DNA of 64,000 nucleotides from XYD12-FULL-36-8 sp964613805 (GCA_964613805.1 CAZTJF010000005.1:1-64000); one strand, 5' to 3'. Counted from the stretch's first letter, positions 9,653 to 18,964 are shown. A program made the numbers and translations. Notes: a model not told the origin generated them from the sequence alone.

Positions 9653-10825
9653 ATGCTTTCTCAAATCGTTATATCATCCGTTATCATTTTTTCGATTTTT
9701 CTTCTAATAGAAAAATATATCTATGATAAAAGGATTCGCCAACTAAATATTCGTGTTTTAGTTAATGGAACACGTGGGAAATCAAGTGTAACCGAATTTA
9801 TTACCGCCGCATTAACTGCATCAGGAAAAAATACAATTGGAAAAATTACCGGAATCCTCCCTTCTTTAATTTTAAGCAACGGCACAAAACGAATTATTAA
9901 AAGATGCAACGGGGCACGTGTTCATGAACAATTCAAAGTAGTTAGATTTGCTTCAGCAAAAAAAGCTGAAGCACTCGTTCTTGAATGTATGTCTATCAGC
10001 CCCGAGTTACAACAGTTGGAAAGCAGAACTTTCAAACCTCATATTTATGTGCTAACCAATATTTTGAATGATCACCAAGAAGAATTAGGATTTAGTGAGA
10101 AGGTACAAGCTGAAATGATTTGTTCTGCAATTCCATCTAACTCGATAATTGTAACAAATGAAAAACGTTTTCTTGATTTGATTAAACTTTATGCTTACGG
10201 AAGGAATTCTATTGTTTATACTTGTGATGATAAAATGGATAGCTCTTTTGAAAGTGAGTCATCATTCAATAAAGAGAATATTATAATTGCACTAAAGGTG
10301 TGTGAGCTTCTAAAACTTGATTTGGAAAAATCAAAAAATAATATTTCAAAAATAGTGGCAGATAAAAATCCTATTTACACCGAAGTAATATCAAATAACA
10401 CAAGGATTAGATTTATAAATGCGTTTTCTGCAAATGATGTTGAATCAACACAGAAAATTTTACTCGATTATGAGAATAAAATTCGACAACCTGATAATCA
10501 AATTTTCATTCTAAATTCTCGCTCCGATAGACCACATCGAACAATGGAATTTGTACGTTGGTTAGCTACCAAGGATAACATATTGCGAATTTATTTAATC
10601 GGGAGTCATTCATTAAAAGCAAAAAAGGAAATGATTAAATGTGGTATTGTGGAATCATTAGTGAAAATTATAACAGATAATGAAATAAATAAAATATTTT
10701 CAGATATAGATGAACTTAATTATGGCGAGGTAACTTTAATTGGAATAGGAAATATTGCAAATGGAGGATTTTTAGTTAATAATCATTTTTTTTCAACGAA
10801 TAAGAAGGAGAGTATTCGGCTTTGA
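9653..10825 (+). CDS. pgsB: Poly-gamma-glutamate synthase CapB/PgsB (Mur-ligase fold)
   Basis: A 390-aa protein with one N-terminal membrane helix (about 3-20) followed by the Mur-ligase-type P-loop NGTRGKSS at residues 38-45. Further family marks are LECMSISPELQ (about 118-128), YVLTNILNDHQEELG (about 142-156) and the C-terminal ILNSRSDRP block. CapB/PgsB activates the gamma-carboxylate of glutamate with ATP and extends the poly-gamma-glutamate chain in complex with CapC at the inner membrane. The stop overlaps the next gene by four bases. No CapA/PgsA gene (metallophosphatase-like export factor) is in the cluster. No strong ribosome-binding site is seen before the ATG. Confidence 0.92.
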   Translation: MLSQIVISSVIIFSIFLLIEKYIYDKRIRQLNIRVLVNGTRGKSSVTEFITAALTASGKNTIGKITGILPSLILSNGTKRIIKRCNGARVHEQFKVVRFASAKKAEALVLECMSISPELQQLESRTFKPHIYVLTNILNDHQEELGFSEKVQAEMICSAIPSNSIIVTNEKRFLDLIKLYAYGRNSIVYTCDDKMDSSFESESSFNKENIIIALKVCELLKLDLEKSKNNISKIVADKNPIYTEVISNNTRIRFINAFSANDVESTQKILLDYENKIRQPDNQIFILNSRSDRPHRTMEFVRWLATKDNILRIYLIGSHSLKAKKEMIKCGIVESLVKIITDNEINKIFSDIDELNYGEVTLIGIGNIANGGFLVNNHFFSTNKKESIRL

Positions 10826-11262
10826 TCATAGAATCACTAATTATTGGACTAATTATTGGCATTCTCTTCTATGAAAAATTTGATTTGTCTCCCGGTGGAG
10901 TAGTCACACCAGGATATCTTGCATTATTTATTGACCATCCCGATCGAATTCTTATAACTATCATAATTGCATTAATCGTCTGGCTTTGTCTCGATTTTAT
11001 GGTTAAAAGATTTATTCTTTATGGCAGGAGAAGATTTCTGTTTGCTTTGTTATTGGGGTTTTTAATTAAAATAATCTTTGAGAATTTTCTTCAGCCAAAT
11101 TTTGAATTACCGATTGAGCTTGTCTCTGTCGGATATATTATTCCGGGGCTAATAGCTAACGAAATGATAAGACAAAAACCGATAAAAACAATCTTAAGTC
11201 TTGGGATAGTTACTTGCTTAACATTCTTGGTTTTATTTTTGCTCGAAAAAGTTTTTGTATGA
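10822..11262 (+). CDS. pgsC: Poly-gamma-glutamate biosynthesis membrane protein CapC/PgsC
   Basis: A 146-aa integral membrane protein with four to five hydrophobic helices. It begins at a TTG that overlaps the pgsB stop (TTGA). The N-terminal GGVVTPGYLALFIDHP segment and the SVGYIIPGLIANE segment are typical of CapC/PgsC, which partners CapB in the membrane-bound PGA synthase. Its length matches the family (about 150 aa). The tight 4-base overlaps on both sides point to coupled translation and stoichiometric production. Confidence 0.92.
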   Translation: MIIESLIIGLIIGILFYEKFDLSPGGVVTPGYLALFIDHPDRILITIIIALIVWLCLDFMVKRFILYGRRRFLFALLLGFLIKIIFENFLQPNFELPIELVSVGYIIPGLIANEMIRQKPIKTILSLGIVTCLTFLVLFLLEKVFV

Positions 11263-12194
11263 AAACTAAGGTAAGTGAAATAAAACTTGGTGTGTTTTTT
11301 TTCTTTCTGCTAACAGCCACTGTCTTAGTTCAATTATTTTTATCTTCATCAAATGCCAATTTAGATAGAAAAGAAATAGAGGCTGGGCAATTAGCCGTAG
11401 AATGGTTTAAGATCATAGAAAAAACAAAAATAAAAAAGGGAATTCCTTTCGAGCAGTGGAAAAATATTAAATATGGTGCTTTGCTTGGCAAAGATTATTC
11501 AAATATAACTACGACTCTTGGCTCGCTTGAAGCGAAACAGACTGCTTTAAACCCTCGTTTTGCAAGTCTAGTTTATAGATGGTTAAAGAAAAGCAATATA
11601 GATTCGACAAAAACTGTTGGTGTAATAATTTCTGGTTCTTTTCCCTCTTTAGCAATCAGCACTTTAGCTGCAATACGGGTAATTAATGCCAAAACGGTTC
11701 TAATAAGTTCAATAGGTGCTTCAACTTACGGTGCTAATGAATCTCAAGCAACATGGATAGATTATGAATCCTGGTTAAGGAGTAAAGCAGGAGTACCATT
11801 TTCATCATCAATACTAACGATAGGAGGAGAAAATGAAATTGGGGAAGGGATGTTAGAAGAAGGGATCGAAGAATTAAAGTTGGCAGCAGAAAGGAACTCG
11901 ATGAGTTTATATTACCCGACATCATTACAAGAATCTATTGAAATGAAAACGAGATATCTGCTTGAAAAAAATATATCTCTTTTAATTAATATTGGAGGCA
12001 ATCAGGCAGCACTCGGAGCATGCCGACACTCATCTGTATTACCAAATGGTATTTGGAAAAACTATTCAATTTGCAATCATCATGAAAAAGGAATTTTGTT
12101 AAGGATCTATGAAAAAGGAATTCCTGTCATACACTTAATAAATGTACGTGATCTTGCCGCTAAAAATATGTTAGTAATAGGACAAGTCGAATAG
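11259..12194 (+). CDS. Poly-gamma-glutamate system protein (PgsW-type)
   Basis: I place the start at the ATG overlapping the pgsC stop (ATGA), giving 311 aa. A longer open frame upstream lies wholly inside pgsC. An N-terminal helix (about 10-28) anchors it in the membrane. The rest is soluble, with VGVIISGSFPSLAISTLAAI and VLISSIGASTYGAN segments resembling a P-loop-free alpha/beta fold. The glycine-rich INIGGNQAALGAC and late PVIHLINVRDLA blocks agree with the family annotated as 'poly-gamma-glutamate system protein' next to PgsB/PgsC in many Gram-negative bacteria. Its biochemical role is not established; it may substitute for CapA in export or assembly. Confidence 0.8.
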   Translation: MKTKVSEIKLGVFFFFLLTATVLVQLFLSSSNANLDRKEIEAGQLAVEWFKIIEKTKIKKGIPFEQWKNIKYGALLGKDYSNITTTLGSLEAKQTALNPRFASLVYRWLKKSNIDSTKTVGVIISGSFPSLAISTLAAIRVINAKTVLISSIGASTYGANESQATWIDYESWLRSKAGVPFSSSILTIGGENEIGEGMLEEGIEELKLAAERNSMSLYYPTSLQESIEMKTRYLLEKNISLLINIGGNQAALGACRHSSVLPNGIWKNYSICNHHEKGILLRIYEKGIPVIHLINVRDLAAKNMLVIGQVE

Positions 12195-12436
12195 TGCTTG
12201 GTGAATAAGAAGTTTCTTGTACAGTGGAATGTGATTTTAATATGAAGACTTTTGGGAAACCCATTCAAAGAGATTCGATTCCGATGAAATTTTCGGCAAT
12301 TCTAAGTATTGCATAGAGTTCTTGTTTCTACGTTGCTTCATAACTTCCAATTAATTATTAAAAAGGATGTTCTAATTCTAGTTGTGGCGATACTAAAAAA
12401 ACACGATGAACTCCCAAAATCAAAGCTTTTAATACG
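12195..12436. other. Gene-free spacer before tRNA-Arg
   Basis: About 240 bases between the PGA cluster and the tRNA gene. I see no credible open frame, strong hairpin or repeat in it. Confidence 0.5.
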
Positions 12437-12509
12437 TACCCCGGAGAGGAGTTGAACCTCCGACCAACGGTTTAGGAAACCGCTGCTCTATCCACTGAGC
12501 TACCGGGGC
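12437..12509 (-). tRNA. tRNA-Arg (anticodon CCU)
   Basis: On the minus strand a full cloverleaf folds. The acceptor arm GCCCCGG (12503-12509) pairs with CCGGGGT (12438-12444). The D arm GCTC/GAGC, the anticodon stem GCGGT/ACCGT with loop TTCCTAA, and the T arm GGAGG-TTCAACT-CCTCT all follow. The anticodon CCT reads AGG codons as arginine. The discriminator base is A, and the 3' CCA is not encoded. It lies alone between two operons. Confidence 0.95.
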
Positions 12510-12591
12510 AAAGAAAATTTCTTTCGAAAAATAACGAACTATATACTAAAGATAAAGAATCGTTTAATTGAAGGGACAACTCAATTTTTAA

Positions 12592-13503
12592 TCAAAAGTC
12601 CAATTGCTTTTTTATTATAGCCAGCGTTTCAATTATTGAATGCGGTTTATATCCCAATTCTGTTTCCGCTTTAATAGTAATTAATCCGGATTTCAAGGGG
12701 CGTTTTGCCATTTGTTTAAGCTCATCAGTAGTAATTGGTTGGATTAAGTTTTTATCAAGATTAAAATATTCTGCAATTACGGCAGCAAACTCAAAACGAT
12801 TAATAAAATCTCTCCCCCCAATATTGTAAAGACCATATTTCTCAAGCCCAATAATTTTACTAATTGCCTGTACAAGATCTTCAACAAAAGTTGGGTTATT
12901 TATTTGATCAGTTACAATCCTAATTGCTTTTTTTTCACTTAGACTTTTAATAACCCATCGAACAAAATCGGGCCGGCTGTTAGCAATTCCATAAAGCACA
13001 TTAGTTCTGATTATAGAATAAACCACGGCACCAATTTTAAGAGCATTTTCACTTGCAAGTTTTGTGCGCCCATAATAACCCAGTGGGTCTGCTTTTGCAT
13101 ATTCATCATACGGTCCATTTAATCCATTAAAAATATAATCGGTAGAGATGTGAATTATTTTTGCATCAATAGAACGGCAAGCTTCAGCAATATATTCAAC
13201 ACCCTTTACATTTATTTCCCAGGCAGTTGCTCTCTCTTTCTCACAGAGATCAACATTTGTGAATCCGGATGCATTTATAACAACATCGGGAAAGAAGCCA
13301 AAAATAACCTTTTTAACATCTTCTCTTAGTGAAACATCACATCGAACATAAAGAGCGAAATCATAAAATGGTTTTTCCTCAATTGAACATCCTAATAACT
13401 CAATGTTTTCTTTTGAGCTAAAGTATACCATTAGATTTTGTCCCAATAGTCCATTAGCCCCAATGACCAAAATCCTTTTTTTAATAATTTCATATGAGAA
13501 CAT
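12592..13503 (-). CDS. RmlD-like NAD(P)-dependent sugar-nucleotide reductase (SDR)
   Basis: A 303-aa extended short-chain dehydrogenase. The nucleotide-binding glycine motif GANGLLGQ is at residues 15-22, the STDY block around residue 120, and the catalytic Tyr144-x3-Lys148 in YYGRTK. ASGFTNVDLCEKE and a proline/glycine-rich DEYAKADPLGYYG stretch are typical of dTDP-4-dehydrorhamnose reductases (RmlD), which make dTDP-rhamnose for surface glycans. No other rml gene is nearby, so the precise substrate is unsure. The gene follows a PfkB kinase by four bases and is almost certainly co-transcribed with it. Confidence 0.8.
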   Translation of the reverse strand: MFSYEIIKKRILVIGANGLLGQNLMVYFSSKENIELLGCSIEEKPFYDFALYVRCDVSLREDVKKVIFGFFPDVVINASGFTNVDLCEKERATAWEINVKGVEYIAEACRSIDAKIIHISTDYIFNGLNGPYDEYAKADPLGYYGRTKLASENALKIGAVVYSIIRTNVLYGIANSRPDFVRWVIKSLSEKKAIRIVTDQINNPTFVEDLVQAISKIIGLEKYGLYNIGGRDFINRFEFAAVIAEYFNLDKNLIQPITTDELKQMAKRPLKSGLITIKAETELGYKPHSIIETLAIIKKQLDF

Positions 13504-13507
13504 ATAA

Positions 13508-14368
13508 TTACTTAAACTTTAGTTCACCGATATTTTGAGTTGAGGCAAATTTGCCAGCCGCTTGATTTGCTGCATATAATGATTGATTAACATTTCCTGA
13601 CTTTAGGTAATGATAAAAGAAAACACTGCCAAAAACATCGCCGAAGCCCACCTTATTATTCGTATCTATTTTTTCAGCTTCTACTAAAACAGATTCAACT
13701 TTTTCGTTTCGTTTGAAATAAGCACAAGCACCAGCATCACCTTTGGTGACAATTAAAATTTGCCTCTCTTGTTTTAAAACGTTAACTGCAATTTCTATTT
13801 CATCATGTGAGGCAAATAATGTTTTTACTTCCAACTCGTTTGCTTGAATTAAATCTAAACAGGAAGCCCATTCATCGAAGTCACTTATAGCCCGAAATAT
13901 TCTGGTTTTATTTTCATTAAAACCTCGTGAAAGCGAATGAACATCAAGATAAATCAATCCCTCGAAATTTTTTCTTATTTCTTTAAGTTGTTCTAATGTG
14001 ATATCAAACCCTGTGATCATGTTAATGAGAATACCGTCAAAGTCATTCAACGTCTTGTACTCTACCCCAAGATTTTTAGAAATATTTTCATAACATTCAG
14101 TTCGTTCTTCTACAGCATGAATAGTCAAATGTACTTTAGGAATTTCGTCAACCCAATTGATGTTCTTTTTGATAATTTTATTATAAACATCTGAGAATAA
14201 ATTTTCATTGCTCTTCTGAAGTGCGGTTACCAGATGAATTTCATCGGCTGCTGCAATTATTTTAGATAATCCAAGTACCGAATAATAAACACCGCCGGGC
14301 TTTACTTTCTCTTCATTATTCTGATGAATATGATCTTCAACAGAATGCCCTATGATCAATATCTTCAT
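13508..14368 (-). CDS. PfkB-family carbohydrate kinase
   Basis: A 286-aa ribokinase/PfkB-fold protein. The second PfkB signature is present as NKVGFGDVFGSVFFYHYL, with the catalytic base Asp244 in GFGD (more often GAGD). The N-terminal GHSVEDHI and PGGVYYSV segments correspond to the sugar-binding start of the family, and LIVTKGDAGACAY supplies the ATP-site strand. It would phosphorylate a sugar or nucleoside; the substrate is not evident. The pairing with an RmlD-like reductase suggests a sugar-nucleotide or heptose-type pathway, which is inference. Confidence 0.78.
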   Translation of the reverse strand: MKILIIGHSVEDHIHQNNEEKVKPGGVYYSVLGLSKIIAAADEIHLVTALQKSNENLFSDVYNKIIKKNINWVDEIPKVHLTIHAVEERTECYENISKNLGVEYKTLNDFDGILINMITGFDITLEQLKEIRKNFEGLIYLDVHSLSRGFNENKTRIFRAISDFDEWASCLDLIQANELEVKTLFASHDEIEIAVNVLKQERQILIVTKGDAGACAYFKRNEKVESVLVEAEKIDTNNKVGFGDVFGSVFFYHYLKSGNVNQSLYAANQAAGKFASTQNIGELKFK

Positions 14369-14424
14369 GCTGTACTAATGCTGGGAATGCAACTATTTAA
14401 AAAATTAAATTCGCTAAAAAAGTA

Positions 14425-14432
14425 TATATTTG
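14425..14432 (+). promoter_or_regulatory. TAnnTTTG-type -7 element upstream of bshA
   Basis: TATATTTG matches the -7 consensus of Bacteroidota sigma-A promoters (TAnnTTTG) and lies 58 bases before the bshA start in the divergent spacer. No good -33 TTTG element is seen at the proper distance, so this is weak. Confidence 0.3.
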
Positions 14433-14490
14433 CTCAGAACTAATTCTTAAAGATAAATATTAATAATCAAATTATAGAAAACAATTCAGT

Positions 14491-15615
14491 ATGAAAATTG
14501 GGATTACATGCTATCCAACCTATGGCGGCAGCGGAGTGATTGCCACAGAACTTGGGAAAGCATTAGCGCAGCGCGGGCATCAAATTCATTTCATTTCTTA
14601 TGCACTTCCATTTCGACTAACAGGTTTTGTGGAGAATGTTTTTTTTCATGAAGTTGAAATGAGCAGTTATCCGCTTTTTGAATTTCCACTTTACACCCTT
14701 GCTCTTGCAAGCAAAATGGTTGAGGTTACGGAATTTGAAAATTTAGATTTGCTTCACGTTCACTATGCTATTCCGCATGCAAGCAGTGCATATCTTGCTA
14801 AAAATATGCTGAGGAAGAAAAAGGATATTAAAATAATTACCACTCTGCACGGCACAGATATAACTTTAGTTGGATTAGAACCCTCTTTTCTACCGTTAGT
14901 TAAATTTAGTATTGAAGAAAGTGATGGAGTTACAGCGGTATCGAGATTTTTAAAAGAAAAAACTATAACGAATTATTACATTGATAAGAATATCGAAGTA
15001 ATCCCAAATTTTATTGATACAGAACTATTCAAACCAATGGAGGCGTGCATTTTTAGAAAACATATTGCACGTGACGGTGAAAAAGTCTTGGTTCATACAT
15101 CAAACTTTAGACAAGTAAAAAGAGTTACAGATACAATCAAAATTTTGGAAAGAGTTATCAAAGAAGTACCGACAAAACTTCTTCTAGTTGGTGATGGGCC
15201 TGATAGGTCTGAATGTGAAAGACTTGCACGCCAGCTCAATCTCGCCGATCATGTTAAGTTTTTGGGAAAGCAGGAAGGATTGGTAGAGATATTAAATTCA
15301 GCAGATATATTTTTAATTCCATCACAATCGGAAAGTTTTGGTCTTGCAGCTTTGGAAGCTATGTCCTGCGGGAAACCTGTTGTGAGCTCAAGTGTTGGCG
15401 GCTTACCAGAATTAATAAAACATAACGAAACAGGATTTATTGCCGAAATTGGCGATGTTGAAAGAATGGCAAAATATGTTATTGATCTATTGACCAACGA
15501 TAAGAAATACGAGGCATTTTCAAGAAACTCAAGGGAAAGAGCAATAAATAAATTTGATAAATCAAAAGTAATCCCAATGTACGAAGAATTTTATACCCAC
15601 ATTCTAAATGCCTAA
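14491..15615 (+). CDS. bshA: N-acetyl-alpha-D-glucosaminyl L-malate synthase BshA
   Basis: A 374-aa GT4 glycosyltransferase. The start MKIGITCYPTYGGSGVIATE, the LHVHYAIPHASSAYLA block and the C-terminal EX7E region (ESFGLAALEAMSCGKPVV) are characteristic of BshA. BshA joins GlcNAc from UDP-GlcNAc to L-malate, the first step of bacillithiol synthesis. Length agrees with the family (about 375-380). bshB and bshC are not in this window. It is divergent from the PfkB/RmlD pair and may be followed by the next two genes in one transcript (25- and 8-base gaps). Confidence 0.9.
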   Translation: MKIGITCYPTYGGSGVIATELGKALAQRGHQIHFISYALPFRLTGFVENVFFHEVEMSSYPLFEFPLYTLALASKMVEVTEFENLDLLHVHYAIPHASSAYLAKNMLRKKKDIKIITTLHGTDITLVGLEPSFLPLVKFSIEESDGVTAVSRFLKEKTITNYYIDKNIEVIPNFIDTELFKPMEACIFRKHIARDGEKVLVHTSNFRQVKRVTDTIKILERVIKEVPTKLLLVGDGPDRSECERLARQLNLADHVKFLGKQEGLVEILNSADIFLIPSQSESFGLAALEAMSCGKPVVSSSVGGLPELIKHNETGFIAEIGDVERMAKYVIDLLTNDKKYEAFSRNSRERAINKFDKSKVIPMYEEFYTHILNA

Positions 15616-15640
15616 CACTCTTTTACGAAGATGTTCTTAA

Positions 15641-16069
15641 ATGGATGAAAAGGGATTTATAAACTCTTGGGTTCTTAAGCTTAAAGAAGAAAGAATTAAA
15701 TCTTTTCCTGATGATTTCTCGATTGATACAAAATGTGAAACCTTTACTCTTAATGGAAAACGAATTTTAATTGGAAATAAATTCTTCGGTGAGCATGAAC
15801 TGATTGATGCTGAGGGAAAAGAAATTCTTCGGGTTGAGAGCTATGAAAAAGCTAAATACTTCATTTATGCGAATAGGAATAAACCCAAAACGCTTACCGT
15901 TCCAACCAATAACTTAATTATCAAAGAAATGATTTCAGCTTATGAAAAGTATCTTGATTCAATTCTGAAAAGAATAGATCAAGATATTAGATATATGTTT
16001 CCAACATTGAAAAACACATCTGAAATAATTAATCGAATATTTGATCACTTAAATCTGATCCGTCTGTAA
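15641..16069 (+). CDS. Hypothetical protein, 142 aa
   Basis: I do not recognise this family. The protein is soluble and charged, with no signal peptide. The first half is beta-rich (FTLNGKRILIGNKFFGEHELIDAEGKEIL), and the second half appears helical. It lies 25 bases after bshA and 8 bases before the rRNA methyltransferase on the same strand, which supports it being translated. Confidence 0.7.
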   Translation: MDEKGFINSWVLKLKEERIKSFPDDFSIDTKCETFTLNGKRILIGNKFFGEHELIDAEGKEILRVESYEKAKYFIYANRNKPKTLTVPTNNLIIKEMISAYEKYLDSILKRIDQDIRYMFPTLKNTSEIINRIFDHLNLIRL

Positions 16070-16077
16070 GCACTCAA

Positions 16078-17511
16078 TTGAATTACATCAGCCAAGAAAT
16101 AGCAAACTATTTTACCGCACTTTATGGAGAAGAATTAACCAACTCCTACAGAGATATTGTAAATAGACAGCCAACACAGTTTATCCGAGTGAATCTTTCA
16201 AAAATTTCCGCAGAAGAGTTAATCGTAACATTAAAAATCAAATACGAAATTAGCTGTGAGCAGATTTGCAGTTACAAAAATATTTTAAGTGTTCAGGATA
16301 AGAATAATCTTCTTGGAAAAACCCTCGAACACATTCTCGGATATTATTACATACAGTCTTTTTCATCTTTCATTCCGCCGATAGTTTTAAATCCAAATTC
16401 AAATGATATTGTTCTCGATTTATGTTCGGCTCCCGGTTCAAAAACTACTGAGCTTGGTGAAATTATGCTAAACAAAGGGACGATTATTGCCAATGAAATT
16501 CAAATGGATCGGTTGAAAAGCTTAGTTTATAATATTGATCGTATGAATCAAATGAATGCCGGCGTATTGCATTTCAAGGGCGAACAGCTTAACACCATTT
16601 ACGGGGAACACTTCGATAAAATTCTTGTTGATGCACCTTGCAGCGGCTTGGGAATTGTTCAAAAAAAAATTGAGGTGAATGATTGGTGGACTCTTGAACG
16701 AGTTCGAAGATTATCCGAGCTTCAGCTCAAGCTGCTTGTTTCTGCAATTAAAATGTTAAAAGTTGGCGGTGAAATTGTTTACTCAACTTGCACACTTACG
16801 GTTGAAGAAAATGAGTTAATACTTGATAAATTGCTCAACAAGTATCCGGTTGAAGTTCAGGACTTTGAGATTCATATTCCGACTCACGAAGGAATCTCTT
16901 TTTACGATAATCAAAAACTAAATTCTACTTTAACAAAAGCTAAAAGAATTTTACCATGGGAAGTTAATTCAGATGGATTTTTTATAATTAAAATGATTAA
17001 AACTGGGATAACTCAAGCTCCACGCATAAGAGAGTTGCGAATACCAGATATTCGTTTTTTAGAATCTTCTGACAAAAAAATACAAAGTTATTTGAAAAAT
17101 CTCCAAAATGATTTCGGACTTGCAGAAGAAGTGTTTTCAGATTATAAGTTCATACTCAAAAGTAATGACATTTACTTTGTTAATACAAAATGGAGTGATA
17201 CCAACCCGGGATTATTTTCAAGAATTGGAACGAGACTCGGCACGATTAACAAGGATGGTAAAATAACTTTGCACACTCAAGCCGTACAAGTTCTATCTGA
17301 TAAAATTTCAAAGGGTGTTTACGAGATAAAAAATCTCGGTGAGTTAAAAACCTATTTAGCAGGTGGAATAATCAAAACTCTTTCCTCACAAGCTGTACAA
17401 TACGCCGTTAAGCATGAAAATTTTGTTTTAGGTACAGGAGTTTTTACCAAAGCTGGTTTGAAGAGCCAATTTCCTCGCTCACGAAGAACCCAAGAGATCA
17501 TATCAATCTAA
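16078..17511 (+). CDS. RsmB/RsmF-type 16S rRNA (cytosine-C5) methyltransferase
   Basis: A 477-aa protein starting at TTG. The SAM-binding motif DLCSAPGSKTTE is at about residues 115-126. The two cysteines of the NOP2/Sun mechanism are present: Cys188 in DAPCSG (releasing Cys) and Cys238 in STCTL (nucleophile). The long C-terminal part (about 310-477, with SRIGTRLGTINKDGKI and AGGIIKTL) resembles the PUA-like and extra domains of RsmF/YebU. It methylates cytosine C5 in rRNA; whether it is RsmB- or RsmF-like cannot be settled by eye, but the C-terminal PUA-like region favours RsmF. Confidence 0.85.
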   Translation: MNYISQEIANYFTALYGEELTNSYRDIVNRQPTQFIRVNLSKISAEELIVTLKIKYEISCEQICSYKNILSVQDKNNLLGKTLEHILGYYYIQSFSSFIPPIVLNPNSNDIVLDLCSAPGSKTTELGEIMLNKGTIIANEIQMDRLKSLVYNIDRMNQMNAGVLHFKGEQLNTIYGEHFDKILVDAPCSGLGIVQKKIEVNDWWTLERVRRLSELQLKLLVSAIKMLKVGGEIVYSTCTLTVEENELILDKLLNKYPVEVQDFEIHIPTHEGISFYDNQKLNSTLTKAKRILPWEVNSDGFFIIKMIKTGITQAPRIRELRIPDIRFLESSDKKIQSYLKNLQNDFGLAEEVFSDYKFILKSNDIYFVNTKWSDTNPGLFSRIGTRLGTINKDGKITLHTQAVQVLSDKISKGVYEIKNLGELKTYLAGGIIKTLSSQAVQYAVKHENFVLGTGVFTKAGLKSQFPRSRRTQEIISI

Positions 17512-17559
17512 CCGATGAATGATTAATCAAAGAATTAATTTCAAGAAAGTCCCGCATTA

Positions 17560-18867
17560 TTAAAATCTTTGCTGGACACTCTCATCGTGCTGACTGAGAT
17601 CCAAACCCAACTCTTCTTGTTCTTTAGTAACGCGAATGGGAATGAGGAAATCAGTTAATTTATATAAAAGGTATGACCCTCCGAAAGTAAAAATGGAAAC
17701 AATCACCAATGCAAGAATGTGAACGAAGAAAGTCTCGGTATGCCCATAAATTAAGCCAACATCTGTTGCGAAAATGCCGGTCATTATCATTCCGACAATT
17801 CCTCCTAATCCGTGGCAAGGAAAAACATCAAGCGTATCATCTAAAGTTGATTTTGATCTCCACGTTACTGCCAGATTACTTATAAGACTTGCTATCACTC
17901 CAATAAATATACTTGCGCCCACCGAAACAAAACCAGCAGCTGGAGTTATGGCAACCAGACCAACGACTGCTCCTATGCTTGCGCCAGATGCGGAAGCTTT
18001 TCTTCCTCTTAACACATCAAAGAAAATCCATGAAAGTGCTGCTGCTGCTGAAGCAGTATTTGTTGTTGCAAACGCAAGCGCAGCCAAACTGTTAGCCCCT
18101 AAAGCTGAACCGGCATTGAAACCAAACCAACCAAACCATAATAGCCCTGTACCCAAAATCACATAAGGTATGTTGGCGGGAATATGCAGTTCATTTTTTA
18201 GATGAGACCTTCTGCGACCCAAGAGAATTGCACCAGCAAGGGCAGCAAATCCAGCGGACATATGAACAACAGTTCCACCGGCAAAATCTAAGACTCCAAT
18301 TTTTCGCAACAATCCGTCTGGATGCCAAGTCATGTGTGCTAAGGGGGAATAAATAAAAATGGTAAATAAGATCATGAAAAGAATGTATGAGGAAAAACGG
18401 ACGCGTTCGGCGAAGGATCCTGTAATTAATGCCGGAGTAATTATTGAGAACTTCAATTGAAACATTGCAAATAATAGTAATGGAACAGTTGGAGAAAGAG
18501 CAGGATGTGTATCACCATTAACACCGCGGAACATAAAATAAGTAAACGGATTTCCAATTATTCCGCCGAGCGAATCGCCAAAGCCAAGACTGAAACCAAC
18601 TACTACCCAAATGATGCTGATAACGCTCATAGCAATTACGCTTTGAAGCATGGTTGAAATTATATTCTTAGAGTTAACCATTCCGCCATAAAAGTACGAA
18701 AGTCCTGGAGTCATCAAGAGAACCAATCCAGTAGCTGTCAGCATCCAAGCAATATCAGCACCGGATGCAGGTCCACCAGAAACATGCGAATAATTGTAGT
18801 TAAGAAAAGCCCCCACTATTGCAACCGCCAGAAGAAGCACAAATGGTACAAACTTATACTTGCCCAA
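17560..18867 (-). CDS. amt: Ammonium transporter Amt
   Basis: A 435-aa membrane protein with about 11 helices. Family marks are LMTPGLSYFYGGM, the FAGGTVVHMSAGFAALAGA segment with the first pore histidine, FGFNAGSAL, and VFPCHGLGGIVG with the second pore histidine. It carries NH4+/NH3 across the inner membrane. The TTG start is supported by an AGAGGAT ribosome-binding site in register. A short leading helix before the canonical fold may be a signal sequence, as in E. coli AmtB. It follows glnA on the same strand, but no GlnK/P-II gene is adjacent, unlike the common glnK-amtB pair. Confidence 0.93.
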   Translation of the reverse strand: MGKYKFVPFVLLLAVAIVGAFLNYNYSHVSGGPASGADIAWMLTATGLVLLMTPGLSYFYGGMVNSKNIISTMLQSVIAMSVISIIWVVVGFSLGFGDSLGGIIGNPFTYFMFRGVNGDTHPALSPTVPLLLFAMFQLKFSIITPALITGSFAERVRFSSYILFMILFTIFIYSPLAHMTWHPDGLLRKIGVLDFAGGTVVHMSAGFAALAGAILLGRRRSHLKNELHIPANIPYVILGTGLLWFGWFGFNAGSALGANSLAALAFATTNTASAAAALSWIFFDVLRGRKASASGASIGAVVGLVAITPAAGFVSVGASIFIGVIASLISNLAVTWRSKSTLDDTLDVFPCHGLGGIVGMIMTGIFATDVGLIYGHTETFFVHILALVIVSIFTFGGSYLLYKLTDFLIPIRVTKEQEELGLDLSQHDESVQQRF

Positions 18868-18912
18868 GTTTTATCCTCTCTAAATTATTTAATAATGTCT
18901 GCTTTATATAAG

Positions 18913-18937
18913 TAGAGCGAGAATCTATCTCGCTCTA
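18913..18937 (-). terminator. Hairpin between glnA and amt
   Basis: A perfect 10-bp inverted repeat (TAGAGCGAGA, loop ATCTA, TCTCGCTCTA) lies 28 bases after the glnA stop. The U-rich tract on the minus strand is weak (ACTTATAT), so it may attenuate rather than fully stop transcription into amt; on the plus strand it is followed soon after by T7. Confidence 0.6.
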
Positions 18938-18964
18938 ACTCTTTTTTTATTGAACAGCCAGCAC

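Noticed and set aside
11214..11258. Upstream start of the PgsW-type gene
   Set aside because: It lies within pgsC; the ATGA overlap at 11259 is the more natural start and leads into the membrane helix.
18913..18937. Riboswitch or attenuator for amt
   Set aside because: The hairpin is simple, without a conserved aptamer-like architecture, and is better explained as a terminator after glnA.
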